NCBI GenBank assembly: GCA_965250245.1
Contig: OZ252296.1
Span: 620,001-684,000 of the forward strand
DNA from: JABDIP01 sp965250245
Lineage (GTDB): Bacteria; Pseudomonadota; Alphaproteobacteria; DSM-16000; Inquilinaceae
Reading direction: 5' to 3'
Length of the DNA stretch: 64,000 nucleotides
Numbering within the stretch: position 1 is the first letter of the stretch; each line of letters starts with the position of its first letter. Made by a program: the position numbers and the translations under genes. Under the pieces are notes generated by a model that was given only the letters and a program-made list of their open reading frames with translations, searched no databases and was not told the origin of the DNA. Shown piece by piece: positions 42,501 through 50,662 of this stretch.

Positions 42501-43151
42501 ATGGGATTTGACGAGGACATCGCCGCCACCGGCACGCTGGACGAGGCCAGCGGCACGGATCTGGCGTGGAGCGGGCAGGGGCCGTCCCTGCCGATCGAGC
42601 CCGGAGAGGATCTCTGGGTGTTCGGCTATGGCTCGCTAATGTGGAACCCCGGGTTTCCCTATGTCGAGCGCAGCGACGCGATCCTGTACGGCTATCACCG
42701 CAGCTTCTGCGTCTATTCGCACCGCTATCGCGGCACGCCGGAGGTGCCGGGGCTGGTGCTTGGCCTCGACCGCGGCGGCTCCTGCCGCGGCATCGCCTTC
42801 CGCGTCGCCGCCGCCGACGTGCCCGAGACCCTGGTCTATCTCTGGGACCGGGAGATGATCACCGGTGTCTACAAGCCCGGCCTGCGCCCGCTGCGCCTGC
42901 TCCCCGACCGCACCGTGAAGGCCTGCTGCTTCGTCGTCGACCGCGACCACCGGCAATATTGCGGCCGCCTGAGCCCGGAGGAGACCGTCGCCTATATCTG
43001 CCAGGGCCACGGCCGCAACGGCCCCAACTGCGACTACCTATTCAACACCGTCGCCCATCTCGACGAACTCGGCATCGCCGACAGCCCGCTGCACGAATTG
43101 GCGGACCGGGTGCGAAATCGGAAAAGCGGCATCGCGGATCGATCGCAGTAG
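42501..43151 (+). CDS. Gamma-glutamylcyclotransferase (ChaC-like)
   Basis: A 216-residue ChaC-type enzyme. The nucleotide-like pocket motif is LWVFGYGSLMWNPGFPYVER, then YHRSFCVYSHRYRGTPEVPG, VLGLDRGGSCRGIAFRV and WDREMITGVYKPGLRP, where the catalytic Glu is in DREM. The end YICQGHGRNGPNCDYLFNTV is typical. ChaC enzymes cleave glutathione to 5-oxoproline and Cys-Gly in the cytoplasm. The frame is open back to 42390, but ATG 42501 fits the family start; no strong ribosome-binding site is visible. It diverges from DUF2125. Confidence 0.9.
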   Translation: MGFDEDIAATGTLDEASGTDLAWSGQGPSLPIEPGEDLWVFGYGSLMWNPGFPYVERSDAILYGYHRSFCVYSHRYRGTPEVPGLVLGLDRGGSCRGIAFRVAAADVPETLVYLWDREMITGVYKPGLRPLRLLPDRTVKACCFVVDRDHRQYCGRLSPEETVAYICQGHGRNGPNCDYLFNTVAHLDELGIADSPLHELADRVRNRKSGIADRSQ

Positions 43152-43246
43152 CTGACCGCGTGGATCATCGGTGGGCTGATGGCGGTGGCCGGTCGCCAGG
43201 CCCAATCAACGCCATGGCGTGAGGCGTTGTCCGCGTTACCGTCGCA

Positions 43247-43747
43247 TCAGACCCCGACCTGGCCGAGGTTGTTCACCCCGAAATTCCTGCAAGGCGTTAT
43301 CTGGACGAGCAACGCTCTGTCTACGGGCACGCCAAATTCTATTAGCTTGTTCGCGTTCCTTCTGTATCCCGGATCCAACTCCTCAGGAGCCGCGTACAGC
43401 GCCATAAGGTCCTTCTTTTCGATGTTGCTGCCGAGATCGCCGTACATCGCCTGAATTGTCGCCTTGTCCAAAGAGCCGGAAAGGGCGTGAAACAGGGAAA
43501 TCTTGTTTGATCCTTTGGCGGCCAGGACGACCGCGGCACAGGTCAAGAGCGGCAAGGCATTGGCGAACATGCCGGTTGGTCCGATGGTGACCACCGCCCT
43601 GCTGTCCTGTCCTACGGCAATCGCTTCTGTATTCGTCGATCCCTCGGCGATGGGAAGCGACCCCTTGCCCTTGGATTTTCCAATCGAAATGAAAGCGCCA
43701 ATCGTCAGGCAGTTCTTTGTATGTCCATCCGAAATGTACTCATGCAT
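43247..43747 (-). CDS. Orphan hypothetical protein, 166 aa
   Basis: I do not recognise this protein. It begins MHEYISDGHTKNCLTIGAFI, continues with a Gly/Ala-rich stretch (VVTIGPTGMFANALPLLTCA) that could be one membrane segment, and ends VDRALLVQITPCRNFGVNNL. The gene has a good ribosome-binding site (GGAGAGGG) eight bases before the ATG. Its DNA is noticeably less GC-rich than neighbouring genes and uses more A/T-ending codons, suggesting transfer. It stands alone between the ChaC-like gene and nrdJ, with 95 and 134 bases of non-coding DNA on either side. Confidence 0.6.
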   Translation of the reverse strand: MHEYISDGHTKNCLTIGAFISIGKSKGKGSLPIAEGSTNTEAIAVGQDSRAVVTIGPTGMFANALPLLTCAAVVLAAKGSNKISLFHALSGSLDKATIQAMYGDLGSNIEKKDLMALYAAPEELDPGYRRNANKLIEFGVPVDRALLVQITPCRNFGVNNLGQVGV

Positions 43748-43881
43748 CTCTCGCCCTCTCCAAGTCGCGGCTCGATCGATTGCCCATGTCGTCGACGTGG
43801 ATGATCGGACTCATCCTTGAAAATTCATGATGTGGCGAGGCATCTCCAAAGTGAGACGGTGAAACAGTCCCGGATTGCTGA

Positions 43882-46137
43882 TTACTCCCCCTCGCACTTC
43901 GAATACCCGCAGTTCGGGCACAGGTCGCAGCCCTCTTGCCGTGTCAGGCCGGGCTGGCCGCATTTGGGGCATTGGGCGGGGACGGCGCCGGCGTTGCCGA
44001 TGCGGACCATTTGGGAGAGGGCCGGGCGCTCCTCGACGGGGAGGAAGCCGATCTCGATCATGTGCTGTTCGATCGACTCGCCGATGGCGGCCAGCAGGGA
44101 GGGCACGTAGCGGCCTTTGACCCAGTGGCCGCCGCGCGGGTCGAACACCGCCTTCAGTTCCTCGACCACGAAGGAGATGTCGCCGCCGCGACGGAACACC
44201 GCGCTGATCATCCGGGTCAGCGCCACCGTCCAGGCGTAGTGCTCCATGTTCTTGGAGTTGATGAAGATCTCGAAGGGCCGGCGGCGGCCGTCCTGTATGA
44301 CGTCGTTGATGGTGACGTACATGGCATGGTCGCTGTCCGGCCAGCGCAGCTTGTAGGTCAGGCCGGGCAGGGATTCCGGGCGGTCCAGCGGCTTGGTCAT
44401 GTACACGACCTCCGCCTCGGCCGGCACCGTCGGGGCGGAGGTCTCCTCGACCTCGAGCACCGCGCCGGTGACCGGATTCGGCCTGTACGTCGTACACCCC
44501 TTGCAGCCCAGCCTGTACGCCTGGGCGTACACATCCTTGAACGCCTCGAAATCCAGGTCGACCGGGCAGTTGATGGTCTTGCTGATCGAGCTGTCGATGA
44601 AGGTCTGTGCCGCCGCCTGCATGGCCAAGTGTTCCGCCGGGCTCAGCGCCTGGGCGTCCACGAAGCTGTCCGGCAGCGGCGCGTCGTCGACATGGGACTC
44701 CCGGAACATGCGATAGGCGTAGTCGGTGACGGTCTCGGCCTTGCGGCTGCCGTCCGGCTGCAGCACCTGGCGGGTGTACTCGTAGGCGAAAACCGGCTCG
44801 ATGCCCGAGGAGACGTTGCCGGCGAAGAGCGAGATTGTGCCGGTCGGCGCGATCGAGGTCACCAGGGCATTGCGCATGCCCTGCTTGGCGATCTTCTGCC
44901 GCAGCGCCGGTTCCAGCGCCTTGATCATCGGCCGCTCGGGATAGGCGCCGGGATCGTAAAGCGGGAAGGCGCCCTTCTCTTTGGCCAGGCCGGACGAGGC
45001 CGCATAGGCGGCGCGGCGCAGCGCCGTGAGCCAAGCCTCGGTCAGCTTCACCGCCTTGGGCGAGCCGTAACGCACACCGCACATCACCAGCGCGTCGGCG
45101 AGGCCGGTCACGCCGAGCCCGATGCGGCGTTTGGACCGCGCTTCATGGGCCTGGGCCTCCAGGGGGAAGCGCGACACGTCGATGGCGTTGTCCAGCATGC
45201 GCACCGCCACCGCCGTAACCTCCTCCAGCCGGTCGGTGTCCAGCTTCGCCTTCTTGGAGAACGGGTCGCGCACCAGCCGGGACAGGTTGACCGAGCCCAG
45301 CAGGCAGGCGCCATAGGGCGGCAGGGGCTGCTCGCCGCAGGGGTTGGTGGCGTGGATCTCCTCGATGCCGGCGAGGTTGTTCAGCGCGTTGATACGGTCG
45401 ATGAAGATCACGCCCGGCTCGGCGTAATCGTAGGTCGCCCGCATGATGCGGTCCCACAGATCGCGGGCCTTGACGGTGCGATACACCGTCTCGCCGAAGC
45501 GCAGCGCCCAGTCCTCGTCGGCCTCCACCGCCGCCATGAATGCGTCGGTGACCAGGACCGAGAGGTTGAACATGCGCAGCCGGGTCTCGTCGCGCTTGGC
45601 GTCGATGAAATCCTCGATGTCGGGATGGTCGCAGCGCAGGGTGGCCATCATGGCGCCGCGGCGGGAGCCGGCGCTGATGATGGTCCGGCACATGGCGTCC
45701 CAGACATCCATGAAGGAGAGCGGCCCCGACGCGTCGGCGCCGACGCCCACCACCGGTGCGCCGCGCGGCCGCAGAGTCGAGAAGTCGTACCCGATGCCGC
45801 CGCCCTGCTGCATGGTCAGCGCCGCCTCGCGCAGGGCGTCGAAGATGCCGCCCATATCGTCGGCGATGTTGCCCATGACGAAGCAGTTGAACAGGGTCAC
45901 CGAGCGGTCGGTGCCGGCGCCGGCCAGGATGCGGCCGGCCGGCAGGAACTGGTAGTCCTCGAGCACCCCGTAGAAGCGCTCGGCCCAGGCCTTGCGGTCG
46001 GCCTCGGGCTCGGCCAGCGCCGTCGCCACCCGCCGCCAGGTGTCGGACACGGTCGCCTCCACCGGCGCGCCGTCGGGCCCGCGCAGGCGGTATTTCATGT
46101 CCCAGATCTGATGGGCGATGTCGCCGGTCGCCGTCAT
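43882..46137 (-). CDS. nrdJ: Adenosylcobalamin-dependent (class II) ribonucleotide reductase
   Basis: A 751-residue class II reductase that makes deoxynucleotides using coenzyme B12. Seen motifs: the substrate/allosteric N-terminal half (NCFVMGNIADDMGGIFDALR, MQQGGGIGYDFSTLRPRGAP), the catalytic NPCGEQPLPPYGACLLGSVN with Asn, Cys and Glu, and TSIAPTGTISLFAGNVSSGI. The C-terminus carries two redox/zinc Cys pairs (CPKCGQPGL and CDLCPNCGYSKCEGE). Oxygen-independent use fits variable oxygen. The PduO-type adenosyltransferase at 59.5 kb would supply its cofactor. The upstream region is AT-rich with TTGACG; no NrdR box was confirmed. Confidence 0.95.
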   Translation of the reverse strand: MTATGDIAHQIWDMKYRLRGPDGAPVEATVSDTWRRVATALAEPEADRKAWAERFYGVLEDYQFLPAGRILAGAGTDRSVTLFNCFVMGNIADDMGGIFDALREAALTMQQGGGIGYDFSTLRPRGAPVVGVGADASGPLSFMDVWDAMCRTIISAGSRRGAMMATLRCDHPDIEDFIDAKRDETRLRMFNLSVLVTDAFMAAVEADEDWALRFGETVYRTVKARDLWDRIMRATYDYAEPGVIFIDRINALNNLAGIEEIHATNPCGEQPLPPYGACLLGSVNLSRLVRDPFSKKAKLDTDRLEEVTAVAVRMLDNAIDVSRFPLEAQAHEARSKRRIGLGVTGLADALVMCGVRYGSPKAVKLTEAWLTALRRAAYAASSGLAKEKGAFPLYDPGAYPERPMIKALEPALRQKIAKQGMRNALVTSIAPTGTISLFAGNVSSGIEPVFAYEYTRQVLQPDGSRKAETVTDYAYRMFRESHVDDAPLPDSFVDAQALSPAEHLAMQAAAQTFIDSSISKTINCPVDLDFEAFKDVYAQAYRLGCKGCTTYRPNPVTGAVLEVEETSAPTVPAEAEVVYMTKPLDRPESLPGLTYKLRWPDSDHAMYVTINDVIQDGRRRPFEIFINSKNMEHYAWTVALTRMISAVFRRGGDISFVVEELKAVFDPRGGHWVKGRYVPSLLAAIGESIEQHMIEIGFLPVEERPALSQMVRIGNAGAVPAQCPKCGQPGLTRQEGCDLCPNCGYSKCEGE

Positions 46138-46200
46138 AGGATCGAAATCCTAGCACATAATGGGCATATATTGTACATCAGTACGTCAATCTGGCCCACA
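46138..46200 (-). promoter_or_regulatory. AT-rich promoter region of nrdJ
   Basis: On the minus strand TTGACG is followed after a short spacer by ACAATATATG. This resembles a -35/-10 promoter and half of an NrdR box, but the second half does not match. It is the most AT-rich spot near nrdJ. No cobalamin riboswitch fold was seen. The rest of the 307-base gap to plsC is a family B repeat and unassigned sequence. Confidence 0.35.
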
Positions 46201-46245
46201 TCTTCCCAGTTGCTTGCCATCTGGCTACTGCGGTCAGTGCCGAAA

Positions 46246-46368
46246 GCCCTCACCCGGACTGCCTTCGGCAGTCCACCCTCTCCCAGGGGGAGAGGGTCTG
46301 GTGCGACGGCCTTTGGTTCCCTCTCCCTCTGGGAGAGGGAGGCGAGCGCAGTCGAGCCGGGTGAGGGC
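46246..46368. repeat. 123-bp palindromic repeat (family B copy 3)
   Basis: GCCCTCACCCGGACTGCC at one end pairs with the closing CCGGGTGAGGGC; two CCCTCTCCC hairpins lie inside. It lies between the promoters of nrdJ and the end of plsC. Confidence 0.85.
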
Positions 46369-46444
46369 GTCCGGGTGCAGCTTTGGATGTCGAACACAGT
46401 TCTTCCGATATGGATGTACCGCTGCCCCGGTTCCAGGGCAGTTG

Positions 46445-47218
46445 CTACCGGCTCGCCACGGCCGGTTCGGGTGGCGGGGCGTCGGCCGGGACCGATCGGT
46501 CCGTGGCCGGGCCGCCGACGGCGGTTACCAGCCGGTCGGTGGCGGTCTCCAACTCGTCTTCCAGCCGCTCCAGGAAGGCGTCGCGGTCCAGGCCGGGCGG
46601 GATCGGCGGCAGGAATTCCACAGTAATGGTGCCGGGCCGCTTGATGAACTTGCGCCTGGGCCAGAAGACGCCGGAGTTGAGCGCCATCGGCACCACCGGC
46701 AGGTCCAGCGCCTCGTAGAGCGCCGCGACGCCGACCCGGTAGGGGCGGAAGGTGCCGGCGGCGGTGCGGGTTCCCTGGGGGAAAATGGCGATCGGCCGGC
46801 CCTCGGCCGCGATCTTCTCGGCACCGGCGATGATGCTGGCGATGGCCTTGCTGCGGCCGCCGCGATGCACCGGGATCATCCGCGCCTTGGCGGCGTACCA
46901 GCCCCAGAGCGGGATGAACATGAGCTCACGCTTGAGGATCACCGCCGGGTCGGAGACCAGAAGGTGCAGCTTCATGGTCTCCCAGGTCGACTGGTGCTTG
47001 GCGGCCAGGATGTAGGCGCCGTCCGGCAGGTGCTCGCGGCCGACGACGACATAGTCCAGCCCCAGGGTCAGCTTCTCGATCAGGTGCACGCTGCGCAGGT
47101 ACTGGCAGACCACCCAGATCATCGCCTTACGGGGGATGAACAGGGTCCAGAAGATCCCGAAGCAGCAGATCGTCGTCCAGACGTAGAAGGCCGCGTTGAA
47201 GGCGAGGGAACGAAGCAT
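46445..47218 (-). CDS. 1-acyl-glycerol-3-phosphate acyltransferase (PlsC-like)
   Basis: A 257-residue membrane acyltransferase that adds the second fatty acid in phosphatidate synthesis, or acylates a related lipid. The motif HQSTWETMKLH is the HX4(D/E) box; KRELMFIPLWGWYAAKARMI, IPVHRGG and IAIFPQGTRTAAG are motifs II and III. An N-terminal hydrophobic helix (FYVWTTICCFGIFWTLFI) anchors it. The C-terminal 30 residues are Pro/Ala-rich and unconserved. It follows the ydcF-like gene by 12 bases on the minus strand, downstream of ftsE-ftsX, as in other alphaproteobacteria. Confidence 0.9.
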   Translation of the reverse strand: MLRSLAFNAAFYVWTTICCFGIFWTLFIPRKAMIWVVCQYLRSVHLIEKLTLGLDYVVVGREHLPDGAYILAAKHQSTWETMKLHLLVSDPAVILKRELMFIPLWGWYAAKARMIPVHRGGRSKAIASIIAGAEKIAAEGRPIAIFPQGTRTAAGTFRPYRVGVAALYEALDLPVVPMALNSGVFWPRRKFIKRPGTITVEFLPPIPPGLDRDAFLERLEDELETATDRLVTAVGGPATDRSVPADAPPPEPAVASR

Positions 47219-47230
47219 GACGGCGGAACC

Positions 47231-47860
47231 TTAAGCGAAGGCGCCGCGCAGCAGGGCGACGAGGTACTTGTTGTATTCGGTGACCAGCAGGATCGTGGTC
47301 CCCGGCCAGCGCCACCATTCCTCCACATGCACGTTGGTCGGCGCCACCGGGTGGGGGACGATGTCCGCGTTGGGCAGGGCGCGGCGGAACTCCAGAAGGC
47401 TGCGCGGCATGTGGTAGTTGGCGGTCACGAGTCGGAACGAGCTGTAGCTTTCCTGCCGCAGCCAGGCGGCCGTCTCGGCGGCGTTGCCGCGGGTGTCGTC
47501 GGCAGCGTAGCCCAGCACGATGCAGCATTCCACCGCCGCCGGCGCCTGCTGGGAGACCCGCAGCAGTTCCTGCACGTCGACCCCGTGATAGACGCCGGAC
47601 ACGAACAGCTTCTCCGCCCGGTCGTCGGCCAGCAGGTTGAGGCCGGTTGTCAGCCGCTTGCTGCCGCCGGTCAGCACCACGATGGCATCGGTGGCGCGCT
47701 CGCCATCGGCGGTCGGCTCGGCCGCCACGCCGGCGAACCAGGCGAAGCCCGCGCCCCAGCCGATCAGGCACAGCACCAGCACGACCAGCGCCACCGCCGC
47801 CGCGATCCGGGCGCCGCCGCGCTGCGACCGGGACCGGAAACTGGACCGCCTAGCCCGCAT
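47231..47860 (-). CDS. YdcF/ElyC (DUF218) family protein
   Basis: A 209-residue protein with a basic N-terminus and one membrane helix (AVALVVLVLCLIGWGAGFAW). The DUF218 domain reads DAIVVLTGGSKRLTTGLNLL, KLFVSGVYHGVDVQELL, NAAETAAWLR and LVTANYHMPRSLLEFRRALP. Members such as ElyC and SanA affect envelope integrity and peptidoglycan precursor lipid carriers. The start ATG lies inside the left inverted end of a 275-bp repeat element, an odd position. It is followed by the plsC-like gene. Confidence 0.85.
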   Translation of the reverse strand: MRARRSSFRSRSQRGGARIAAAVALVVLVLCLIGWGAGFAWFAGVAAEPTADGERATDAIVVLTGGSKRLTTGLNLLADDRAEKLFVSGVYHGVDVQELLRVSQQAPAAVECCIVLGYAADDTRGNAAETAAWLRQESYSSFRLVTANYHMPRSLLEFRRALPNADIVPHPVAPTNVHVEEWWRWPGTTILLVTEYNKYLVALLRGAFA

Positions 47861-48124
47861 TTCTCATACTGGCCATGGCCTGCGTCGCGCTGTCCCGCCG
47901 ACAGGGCAGGAAGGCCGCGCGGCGCGATGCTGTCGCATCGGGCAAGCGGCCTGACGCACCCTGTCGGCTGGACAGCGCCGCCCGGAGGGTCGCGCCCGGA
48001 CAGGCCCGCCCGCGGCGTCGAAGGCCTCGACCGTAGCGATGGCTACGCTCTTCGGCCTTCTCCTGGCGGATCGGACCGCCCGGACGCGACGCAGGCCGTG
48101 GCCAGTATGAAAAATGCAGGCTAG
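47850..48124. repeat. 275-bp element with 40-bp inverted ends between ydcF and ftsX
   Basis: The left end (47850-47889, starting CTAGCCCGCATTTCTCATAC) and the right end (48085-48124, its complement) match at 37 of 40 bases. The centre is GC-rich and has further small palindromes. The left end carries the ATG of the ydcF-like gene, and the right end stops three bases from the ftsX stop. No transposase frame fits inside. It looks like a non-autonomous, MITE-like or large REP-like insertion. Confidence 0.75.
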
Positions 48125-48127
48125 CCA

Positions 48128-49054
48128 TCACGGCATCCGCGAGAGGGTCCGCAGCACCGTGGCGCGGGCAGTGATCGCGGCCAGGAGGATCGCCGCGACG
48201 GGCACCAGGACCAGCGAGGCCCATTGCGCCTCCGACAGCCCCGGCATGGACAGGAGGGAAGTCGTGCCCGCCTCGCCGGCGACGCCGACCACCCGGTTCA
48301 TCAGGATCAGCGTCGCGATCGCCAGCAGGAAGCCGATCACGGCACCGCGCAGCCCCAGGGCGAAGGCGTACCATTCGAACTGGCGCGCCACGTAGGAATC
48401 CGTCGCACCGATCGTGTGCAGCAGGTCGATGACGTTGGAGTGGATGGCCAACCCGGCGCGGGTCACGAAAACCACGGTCGCCACCGCCGACAACGAGATC
48501 AGGGCCATCAGCAGGCCGGCGAACAGCAGCACCGTGTTGGCGACCGAGCGCAAATCCGACAGCCAGCTGCCGTGATCGTCCACGGTGACGCCGGCGACGG
48601 TGTCGCGCAGGGCGGCGGTCAGCGCGTCCACATCGACCGGTGTCTCGCCGGACAGGGTGACGTCGATCAGGGTCGGCAGGGGAAGCTGCTCGACCGGCAG
48701 GTCCTCACCCAGCCACGGGCCCAGCAGTTCCGCCACGACCGGCTTGTCGATGGGGGTCGCGCCGAGGATTCCGGGCCAGTCGCGCAGCACCGCCAGGGCC
48801 TCTCCGGTGGAGATCGCGTGCTCCGCCTCGCCGCCGGTGCCCGCCGCCTGGATCTGGATCGTCAGGCTGCCGGTCAGCCCCACATCCCAGCCGTCGATCA
48901 ACGCCATGGCGGTCATCACCGCCGCCAGCGACAGGGTGGCGAGATAGGCCATCGGCGCGATCAGCCAGGGAACGAACCGGTCCGCGCCGGTTCGCTTCAA
49001 CGGGACCTCTGGGCCGGTGTCCGGGGAAATGCGGCGCAGCAGCCACGCGATCAT
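48128..49054 (-). CDS. ftsX: Cell division protein FtsX (ABC permease)
   Basis: A 308-residue membrane protein with four helices: one near residues 29-52 (WLIAPMAYLATLSLAAVMTA), then an extracytoplasmic loop of about 110 residues, and three near the C-terminus (VANTVLLFAGLLMALISLSA, FALGLRGAVIGFLLAIATLI, VLVPVAAILLAAITA). The permease core (VIDLLHTIGATDSYVARQFE) is typical of FtsX. With FtsE it links the septum to peptidoglycan hydrolases. The start overlaps the ftsE stop (ATGA). The stop is next to the inverted-repeat element. Confidence 0.9.
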   Translation of the reverse strand: MIAWLLRRISPDTGPEVPLKRTGADRFVPWLIAPMAYLATLSLAAVMTAMALIDGWDVGLTGSLTIQIQAAGTGGEAEHAISTGEALAVLRDWPGILGATPIDKPVVAELLGPWLGEDLPVEQLPLPTLIDVTLSGETPVDVDALTAALRDTVAGVTVDDHGSWLSDLRSVANTVLLFAGLLMALISLSAVATVVFVTRAGLAIHSNVIDLLHTIGATDSYVARQFEWYAFALGLRGAVIGFLLAIATLILMNRVVGVAGEAGTTSLLSMPGLSEAQWASLVLVPVAAILLAAITARATVLRTLSRMP

Positions 49055-49740
49055 GCCGTCCGACTGAGCTCCTCTGCGGCCGGGAACAACTGCCCGTCGC
49101 GCAATTGCAGGACGGGATGGCGGAACCGGCGGATGATCGATTCACTGTGTGTCGCAACGATGACGGTGGTTCCGACCTTGTTCAGCTCGTCGAACAGCCG
49201 CATCAGCCTCAGGCCGATCCGCTCGTCGACATTGCCGGTCGGCTCGTCGGCCAGCAGCAGGCTCGGCCGGTTGATCACCGCACGCGCAATGGCGATGCGC
49301 TGCTGCTCGCCACCGGACAGGGTCGGCGGCCGGGCGTCGAGCTGGTCGCCCAGGCCGACCCAGCGCAGCAGCTCCTTCACATGGCCGCGCACCCGGTCGT
49401 CGCGGGCGCCGGCCAGGCGCAGCGGCAGGGCGACATTGTCGACCGCGGAGAGGTGGTCGATCAGCCGGAAATCCTGGAACACGACGCCGATTCGCCGCCT
49501 CAGCGCCGGCAGTTCCTCGCGCTTCAACGTGGCGATGTCGCGGCCGAACAGGGTCACCAGCCCGCGCGACGGCCGGTGGATCAGCGACAGCAGCCTGAGC
49601 AGCGACGACTTGCCGGCGCCGCTGGGGCCGGTGATGAAATGGAACGAGCCCTTGGCGACCGAGAAGGTCAGGTCGCGCAGAACCTCCGGCCCGTTGCCGT
49701 AGCGCATGCCGACATTCTCGAACTCGATCAGGGGCTGCAC
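49051..49740 (-). CDS. ftsE: Cell division ATP-binding protein FtsE
   Basis: A 229-residue ABC ATPase. Walker A is GPSGAGKSSLLRLL, the Q-loop is GVVFQDFRLIDHLSAVDNVA, the signature LSGGEQQRIAIARA, Walker B LLLADEPTGNVDERI and the switch His in IVATHSE. This is the FtsE pattern. GTG 49740 has GGAG upstream; an earlier in-frame ATG at 49842 gives an Arg/Pro-rich leader not seen in FtsE. It is followed by ftsX through an ATGA overlap, so they form one unit. The divergent zinc-ribbon gene lies about 217 bases upstream. Confidence 0.95.
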   Translation of the reverse strand: MQPLIEFENVGMRYGNGPEVLRDLTFSVAKGSFHFITGPSGAGKSSLLRLLSLIHRPSRGLVTLFGRDIATLKREELPALRRRIGVVFQDFRLIDHLSAVDNVALPLRLAGARDDRVRGHVKELLRWVGLGDQLDARPPTLSGGEQQRIAIARAVINRPSLLLADEPTGNVDERIGLRLMRLFDELNKVGTTVIVATHSESIIRRFRHPVLQLRDGQLFPAAEELSRTA

Positions 49741-49957
49741 GAAATCACTCCAGCGGCGCGGCCGTGGTGCCGGATGGCGGGCCGGTATCGGCGATACGGG
49801 CAAGCCCGGACCATGGCATGGGGCGGCGGGCCAGTCCAGCATGGCCGCTGGTACCGCGGCGGGACGCGGCCGGCGCCGAATTTAGATTTTGTTGTCTATA
49901 TTCGGGGATACCTGGATATACCGCACCGTGTCCGTCCCCTGGCTTTTGCACGTTTAG

Positions 49958-50662
49958 ATGATCCTTACCTGCGAGAAATGCACCACAAGCTACGCCGTCG
50001 CCGATGATGCAATCGGAACGGAGGGTCGCAAGGTCAAGTGCATTGGCTGCGGCCATGTCTGGGTGCAGACGGCGACGCCCGACGAACCCGCCGCGGACGG
50101 CGACGCGGCGGCGGCGCCCAAGAAAGACAAGTCCAAGCCGAAGGCCAAACGAGCCATGGGGTCGCGGTCGGCCGGCGCGGTGGCGCTGGTCGCGCTGCTG
50201 CTGCTGGTCGGTGGGATCGCGGCGGCGATCTATGCCGGGCGCTCGGCGATCGTGCAGTCCTGGCCGCCGGCGGCGCTGCTGTACGAGGAATTCGGCATCG
50301 GCCTGGACGGGCTCGACCTCTCGGAGATCCCGGGAGTCGGCGCCGGGCTCGAATACCGCAACATCACCTCCGAGGTGCGGACCGATGCCTTCGGCGACAC
50401 GCTGTGGGTGCGCGGCGAGGTTCACAACGCCTCGGAGATACCGCGGCCGGTGCCGACCCTGCGGGCCAGCCTGGCGGATTCGGAGGGGGCGTCGCTGGAA
50501 AGCTGGACCTTCTCGCTGGAGGTCGAGACGTTGCAGCCCGGCGCCACCGCGGGCTTCGAAACGAGCCGTCGTGCCATTGCCGATATCGGTGCGAAGATTG
50601 TGCTCGGCGTCGATGGGCCCTGGCCGGATGCGGCCAGGGCGGTCTCAGAACTGACGCATTAG
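49958..50662 (+). CDS. Zinc-ribbon membrane protein (MJ0042/DUF3426 type)
   Basis: A 234-residue protein. The N-terminal zinc ribbon is ILTCEKCTTSYAVADDAIGT, then VKCIGCGHVW, i.e. two CxxC pairs. A Lys/Ala-rich linker leads to one membrane helix (AVALVALLLLVGGIAAAIYA) and a periplasmic beta domain (YRNITSEVRTDAFGDTLWVR) of the DUF3426 kind. It is common in proteobacteria and of unknown role. It is convergent with the TIGR02302 gene, with an 18-base overlap at the ends. The divergent ftsE gene is on the other side, a conserved alphaproteobacterial neighbourhood. Confidence 0.85.
   Translation: MILTCEKCTTSYAVADDAIGTEGRKVKCIGCGHVWVQTATPDEPAADGDAAAAPKKDKSKPKAKRAMGSRSAGAVALVALLLLVGGIAAAIYAGRSAIVQSWPPAALLYEEFGIGLDGLDLSEIPGVGAGLEYRNITSEVRTDAFGDTLWVRGEVHNASEIPRPVPTLRASLADSEGASLESWTFSLEVETLQPGATAGFETSRRAIADIGAKIVLGVDGPWPDAARAVSELTH

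Noticed and set aside
46138..46200. NrdR box upstream of nrdJ
   Set aside because: Only one half (ACAATATATG) resembles the consensus; the second half and a second box at the usual distance are missing. It is kept only as a weak promoter note.
43936..46626. 896-codon open frame antisense to nrdJ
   Set aside because: It mirrors nrdJ codon by codon, has no recognisable domain and is Arg/Gly/His-rich. The minus-strand protein is a certain class II reductase.
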